Of a stretch of DNA of 9,684 bases, positions 6,200 to 9,684 are shown piece by piece (the stretch's first letter is position 1; every line of letters begins with the position of its first letter). The stretch lies in contig JAUUWK010000034.1 in assembly GCA_030589055.1 (NCBI GenBank), forward strand, positions 1 to 9,684, read 5' to 3'. The position numbers and the translations under genes were made by a program. Source of the stretch: Candidatus Bathyarchaeota archaeon (lineage in GTDB: Archaea > Thermoproteota > Bathyarchaeia > Bathyarchaeales > Bathycorpusculaceae). The notes beneath the pieces were generated by a model, which saw nothing but the letters and a program-made list of their open reading frames with translations, had not been told where the DNA came from and did no database searches.

Positions 6200-6970
6200 T
6201 CAAATTTGTAAAGCTGAAGCTGTTATGTGAATTCCAACTAACGGTTCTTCTTGCGAAAATACTTCTATACCGTTTTCAGTTATCTTGTATGGACGGATCT
6301 GATTATCATGTTCAATTCCACGCATTTTTTCAATTTGTATCCCCCTGACAATTTCTCTTTCGCTTATGAATACATGAAGCAGTATAACTCCATGAGCCAG
6401 AAATTCCTCAGCGCGAATTTCCCTCTCTAAAGTAACGCTTCTAAGCTCCGTAGTGACTAAGCTAGTTGTTCCTAGATTTGAGAGAGCCTCGAAAAAGTCT
6501 AAAATTGCTGTTCGTCTCTCTGAAACGTCATGGTATTGAAACGTCAACGCAGTAATCGGATCAATAACAACGCGTTTGGCATTAATCTTCTTGGCATTTT
6601 CCTTGATAACCTCTATTAAGCTAACTAAGCTAAAATCTCTTTTACCAACCCATAAATCGCCAATCTTGACTTCTCCAGGTAAATGTCGAATTGGAGAAGC
6701 ATCAACAATTGCGAGTTTTCCTTTCTTTTCCAACTTCTCAAGATCCCAGCCAAAACCTGCCATCTCTTCCTTAAGCTGGGTTATGTTTTCGTCAAGAGAC
6801 ACGTACAAGCCAGACTCGCCACATTGAACAGCACCATAGTGCAAAAATTGTGTACTAAGAATAGTTTTACCAGATCCAGGGCCTCCACACACTAGAATGC
6901 AACGACTAGAGGGTAAACCACCATTTAGCATTTTGTCTAAACCATCAATGCCTATTGGAATTCTCTTCAT
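6200..6970 (-). CDS. Single-domain KaiC/RAD55-like ATPase
   Basis: This 256-residue RecA-superfamily ATPase of the archaeal KaiC-like group is soluble. Starting at MKRIPIGIDGLDKMLNGG, it shows the family's entry motif, Walker A GGPGSGKT (29-36), the SLDEN motif (Asp60-Glu61, catalytic Glu retained), Walker B VVIDP (Asp137), LVTTE (171-175) and KMRG (215-218). Cyanobacterial KaiC has two such domains; this protein has one. Archaeal relatives are mostly of unknown function and some act in signalling or motility regulation. The ATG at 6970 is chosen because GGGTGG lies 4 nt upstream and a TATA-like box would start transcription near 6985; an ATG at 7000 would add 10 residues. It ends tail-to-tail with the PKD-KaiC gene, 2 bp apart, and shares its fold, so functional interplay such as hetero-oligomerisation is plausible but unproven. 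Confidence 0.9.
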   Translation of the reverse strand: MKRIPIGIDGLDKMLNGGLPSSRCILVCGGPGSGKTILSTQFLHYGAVQCGESGLYVSLDENITQLKEEMAGFGWDLEKLEKKGKLAIVDASPIRHLPGEVKIGDLWVGKRDFSLVSLIEVIKENAKKINAKRVVIDPITALTFQYHDVSERRTAILDFFEALSNLGTTSLVTTELRSVTLEREIRAEEFLAHGVILLHVFISEREIVRGIQIEKMRGIEHDNQIRPYKITENGIEVFSQEEPLVGIHITASALQI

Positions 6971-6974
6971 ATAA

Positions 6975-6980
6975 CCACCC
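6975..6980 (-). promoter_or_regulatory. Ribosome binding site of the KaiC-like ATPase gene
   Basis: The minus strand reads GGGTGG followed by TTAT and the ATG at 6970. It supports the shorter start over the ATG at 7000. Confidence 0.55.
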
Positions 6981-7004
6981 TTGATAATAGATATGAACAC
7001 GCAT

Positions 7005-7016
7005 AGTAATAAAAAT
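7005..7016 (-). promoter_or_regulatory. Possible TATA box of the KaiC-like ATPase gene
   Basis: The minus strand reads GATTTTTATTAC here. A centre near 7011 puts the transcript start near 6985, inside the longer reading frame and just ahead of the ribosome binding site at 6975-6980. Assigned by spacing and composition only. Confidence 0.35.
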
Positions 7017-7058
7017 CATTTATGAATCTACAATTTGTATCTAAACTAGGCACCATGA

Positions 7059-7068
7059 ATTTATCTAT
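7059..7068 (+). promoter_or_regulatory. Possible TATA box of the GalT-like gene
   Basis: ATTTATCTAT, centred near 7063, would start transcription near 7089. This suits a leader of about 34 nt before the ATG at 7123, or an almost leaderless ATG at 7087. It shares the 6971-7122 intergenic region with the divergent KaiC-like gene. Confidence 0.3.
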
Positions 7069-7122
7069 TTCGTCGGAAAATTCTAAATGCTGTCTAGTCT
7101 ATTTAGTGTTGGAAGCTTGACC

Positions 7123-8160
7123 ATGTTCTTTAATGAGGTTCGTAAAGACTATCTGCTTGACCGTTGGGTTGTTATTGCCACCGAGCGTGGTCGCCGTCCA
7201 ACAGACTTTGCGAAGAAAGAAAGAGAGAAAGTAAAAAAGGGTGTTTGTCCTCTCTGTCCGGGCAATGAGCACATGACCCCCCCAGCAGTTCTAGTTTATT
7301 TAAAATCAGGAAAAGGCGTTAGAAAAGTCAAGGATAAAAACGGTTTTAGACATAAAGACTGGTTGATTCGTTGCGTTCCAAATCTTTATCCAGCTTTCAC
7401 CCCGCCTAAAGGAAGAGCTGGCAGAATGCAAATTATGAAGAGTGATAGTTTGGTTGTGGCTGTCGGACATCATGAAGTTTTGGTTGAATCTCCAGTTCAT
7501 GATGGGCATCCTGCAAACGCGAAGATTTCACAATTGGTGCACGTTATTAACGCCTACATTGACAGACTGCGTGAACTCGCCTCAAAGCCTTATGTGAAGT
7601 ATGTTTCCATCTTTCGCAATCACGGTCTTGAGGCAGGGGCTTCGCTCTCCCATGCCCACAGTCAGATAATTGCAACGCCATTCATTCCAAGAATTGTGGA
7701 AGACGAGCTTAGAGCCAGCAAAAAATTCTGGACAAGGAACAAAAAGTGCATCTTCTGCAATGTATTAGAAAAGGAACTTGATGGACCCAGACTTATTGTG
7801 GAAAACGCAAAGTACGTGGCTTTTACTCCTTGGGCAAGCGTTAATCCATTAGAATTCTGGATACTCCCAAAGGAACATGAGGCTACGTTGCTTGAAATGT
7901 CGCAATCTGAAGTGGAAACCTTTGCAAAAACTTTGGAAGCTTGTCTTAGTGGGCTAAAGAGGCTCCTGAACGACCCACCTTACAATTTTGGCTTCCACAT
8001 AGCCATGAACAAGAATACCCGCAAATATTATCACTGGCATTTGGAGGTTTATCCTAGACTGGCGATTTGGGCAGGGTTCGAGAAGAGCACAGGCATATAC
8101 ATAAACACTGTGACTCCTGAAGCTGCAGCGGAAAGTTTTAGAAAAGCAATTTCATCCTGA
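7123..8160 (+). CDS. galT: Galactose-1-phosphate uridylyltransferase-like protein (HIT superfamily)
   Basis: It transfers a nucleoside monophosphate between hexose 1-phosphates through a histidine intermediate, as in the Leloir pathway (UDP-glucose plus galactose 1-phosphate). The 345-residue protein shows the GalT set: CPLCPG (Cys42, Cys45), SPVH (His126), SHAHSQ (176-181, His177 zinc ligand and His179 the predicted nucleophile) and HWHLEVYPR (304-312). These match E. coli Cys52/Cys55/His115/His164 and the HxH near its C-terminus. A second CxxC (209-212) may help structure. The ATG at 7123 is chosen because MFFNEVRKDYLLDRWVV is the usual family start; an ATG at 7087 would add 12 unconserved residues. 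Sugar and nucleotide specificity cannot be read from sequence: UDP-glucose or ADP-glucose phosphorylase activity is an alternative, and the debranching-enzyme neighbour fits glucan turnover. The stop overlaps that gene's 3' end. Confidence 0.88.
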   Translation: MFFNEVRKDYLLDRWVVIATERGRRPTDFAKKEREKVKKGVCPLCPGNEHMTPPAVLVYLKSGKGVRKVKDKNGFRHKDWLIRCVPNLYPAFTPPKGRAGRMQIMKSDSLVVAVGHHEVLVESPVHDGHPANAKISQLVHVINAYIDRLRELASKPYVKYVSIFRNHGLEAGASLSHAHSQIIATPFIPRIVEDELRASKKFWTRNKKCIFCNVLEKELDGPRLIVENAKYVAFTPWASVNPLEFWILPKEHEATLLEMSQSEVETFAKTLEACLSGLKRLLNDPPYNFGFHIAMNKNTRKYYHWHLEVYPRLAIWAGFEKSTGIYINTVTPEAAAESFRKAISS

Positions 8161-9684
8161 GTCTTGCAAAACTCTCTTTTCATGTTCTGGTCTAACATGC
8201 ATAACGTCTTCAACGTACGCCCTTAATGGTTCTGCAACGCTCCATGCTTGGGCTATGCACCCTCTAGGCCTGTGGGGTGGTTCACCGTCAAAGATTTCGT
8301 TTAAGTGTCCAAGTCCAACTTTCAAAACTTGCGTAGCAAACAGTGGCATGAGGAAATTCTTTAGTGCATACTCACGCCTGTATTCGGTGTATCCTTTGGC
8401 TTTAAGAAAGGCTTTTGTGAAGGGACCGAGGAGCCAGGGCCAAACTGTTCCATTGTGGTAAGCTCTGTCTCTACTGTTTCTGTCTCCAGCATAAAACCCA
8501 ATGTACCTCTGATCATTTCTTGAAAGTGTTCTCAAACCGTAAGGTGTCAAAAGCTCTTTATGTACAACATCAACAAGTTTTTCGCTCTTTATAGTATCTA
8601 GCATTGTGAAATCTAAAGCAACCGATATAATCTGATTAGGTCTTAACGAATCATCCTTGCTATTTTCGCTTATAGCATCGAATAAGCAACTCTTTTCTGG
8701 ATTCCAGAATTTCTCAACAAAACTTTTCTTTGCCTTTTCAGCCATCTGATCATATTTTCCTGCTTCATTTTTCTCTTTAAACTTTCTTGCTAAAAGTTCC
8801 ATAATCTTTAAGGTGTTATACCATAACGCTTGGATCTCAACTGCCTTCCCAGCTCTCGGAGTTACTGGTTGACCATCTATCGCTATGTCCATCCACGTCA
8901 GCTGAGACCCATGATAGAGCAAGCCATCGCTGTCCACATGTATATTGAAGGCTGTTCCTCTCACATGATCCTTAATTATTGTTTTCAATGTTGCCCAAAG
9001 CCGTTCTTGAACACCCCTGAAATCGTCCGTGTACTTGAGATACTGCAGTACCGCATTTACATACCATAACGTTGCGTCAACAGCGTTGTAAGCTGGCCTT
9101 CCTGCTTGGTCTGGGAGAAAGTTGGGAATTAAACCTTGTTTGCAGTAGTTCTTAAATATTAGGAAAACTTTTCTTGCGTCTTCAAATCTTCCGGTTACAA
9201 GCATCAATCCGGGCAGAGAAATGAATGCATCTCTTCCCCAAATTCCGAACCAGTGGTAACCGGCAATCACAGATCTTTGCTCAGCATTCATCCCTCTAAC
9301 TGTAAATATGTTCGTAGCTAAAATGATCCAGTTTAGCCAGTCGTTTGCTGGTATGTTCTCATGTTCTTTGTGAAAGTTCGTCAACAAATTTTCATGACGT
9401 TTTACTTCTCGTTCATATAGGGCTTCTGTGTCATACATTGTGGCTGGCATTTCAGCCAAGACTTTTTGCGTATACTCCTTGTTTCTATCTGCGACTGCGG
9501 TTATTGCGAATTTTCCATTTTCGTTTGCTTTTACGTTTATTTCAAAGTATCCATGTTGATAGCAGTCGTCTAAACAGCTTTCTCCACGCTTGGCTTCTTC
9601 ACGGTAGTACATTTTCTCAATCCACTTCCCAGTTGCAAAATAACGTCCCCTCGTTGTCGTCATCATCAGTGTAGATCGAGGAAC
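8152..9684 (-). CDS. Glycogen debranching enzyme, C-terminal part (amylo-alpha-1,6-glucosidase, GH133 type), cut by window end
   Basis: It hydrolyses alpha-1,6 branch points during breakdown of glycogen-like glucan. The frame is open to the window edge (it reads VPRSTLMM there), so the methionine at 9666 is internal and the N-terminal domain is missing. The 510 residues present form the (alpha/alpha)6-barrel GDE C-domain: GIWGRDAFISLPG (147-159, with the conserved acidic Asp152), YNAVDATLW (199-207), QLTWMD followed by TPRAGKAVEIQALWYN, YHNGTVWPWL and GHLNEIFDGEPPHRPRGC. These are the standard motifs of archaeal and bacterial GDE proteins. Other family-15/63-type barrels share the fold but not this full motif series. 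Its 3' end overlaps the GalT-like gene by 9 bp in convergent orientation, so the two are not an operon, but both act on stored or exchanged hexose. Confidence 0.93.
   Translation of the reverse strand, partial: VPRSTLMMTTTRGRYFATGKWIEKMYYREEAKRGESCLDDCYQHGYFEINVKANENGKFAITAVADRNKEYTQKVLAEMPATMYDTEALYEREVKRHENLLTNFHKEHENIPANDWLNWIILATNIFTVRGMNAEQRSVIAGYHWFGIWGRDAFISLPGLMLVTGRFEDARKVFLIFKNYCKQGLIPNFLPDQAGRPAYNAVDATLWYVNAVLQYLKYTDDFRGVQERLWATLKTIIKDHVRGTAFNIHVDSDGLLYHGSQLTWMDIAIDGQPVTPRAGKAVEIQALWYNTLKIMELLARKFKEKNEAGKYDQMAEKAKKSFVEKFWNPEKSCLFDAISENSKDDSLRPNQIISVALDFTMLDTIKSEKLVDVVHKELLTPYGLRTLSRNDQRYIGFYAGDRNSRDRAYHNGTVWPWLLGPFTKAFLKAKGYTEYRREYALKNFLMPLFATQVLKVGLGHLNEIFDGEPPHRPRGCIAQAWSVAEPLRAYVEDVMHVRPEHEKRVLQDSG

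Noticed and set aside
9664..9666. Methionine at 9666 as the start of the debranching enzyme
   Set aside because: The frame stays open to the window edge with plausible coding sequence, and the family has a large N-terminal domain; the gene continues outside the window.

Overview
The window looks archaeal, most likely an uncultured TACK-type (Bathyarchaeia-like) lineage. The RNA gene at 2793-3111 has the archaeal SRP (7S) RNA layout: closed helix 1, Alu-domain loops and the helix 8 SRP54 site. It is visibly richer in G+C than the AT-rich protein genes around it. Several starts have TATA-like boxes about 25 bp upstream of the expected transcript start and GGTG/GGAG-type ribosome binding sites. 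The protein families also fit: KaiC/RAD55-like ATPases, secreted PKD/CARDB surface domains and an archaeal-type glycogen debranching enzyme. The lineage call is inference; domain Archaea is well supported.

Left part (1-2700): central sugar-phosphate metabolism. The 3' part of a class II fructose-bisphosphate aldolase gene is followed after 14 bp by a phosphofructokinase whose key residues (Asp104, Lys124) predict pyrophosphate dependence. Facing it is a second PfkA-family phosphofructokinase with Gly104 and Ala at the Lys124 position, which predicts ATP dependence. The two paralogues are convergent and 40 bp apart.

Middle (2700-7080): the SRP RNA with its own promoter; a 24-bp perfect inverted repeat beside a TATA-like box; a small membrane ORF carrying an HExGH motif; and, overlapping it by 8 bp, a 935-residue protein with a signal peptide, two beta-rich domains, two PKD domains, a CARDB-like domain, a membrane segment and a cytoplasmic KaiC-type ATPase domain. 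It looks like a surface receptor wired to a KaiC ATPase. A free-standing single-domain KaiC-like ATPase lies tail-to-tail with it, 2 bp away. This is the most unusual part of the window.

Right part (7080-9684): a GalT-like hexose-1-phosphate uridylyltransferase and the C-terminal part of a glycogen debranching enzyme (GH133 type), convergent with a 9-bp overlap. Together with the left part they suggest a cell that moves carbon between stored glucan, hexose phosphates and triose phosphates. The reversible PPi-PFK serves either direction and the ATP-PFK serves glycolysis.

All neighbouring opposed genes end tail-to-tail with almost no spacer. No mobile element, CRISPR array or tRNA gene was seen.
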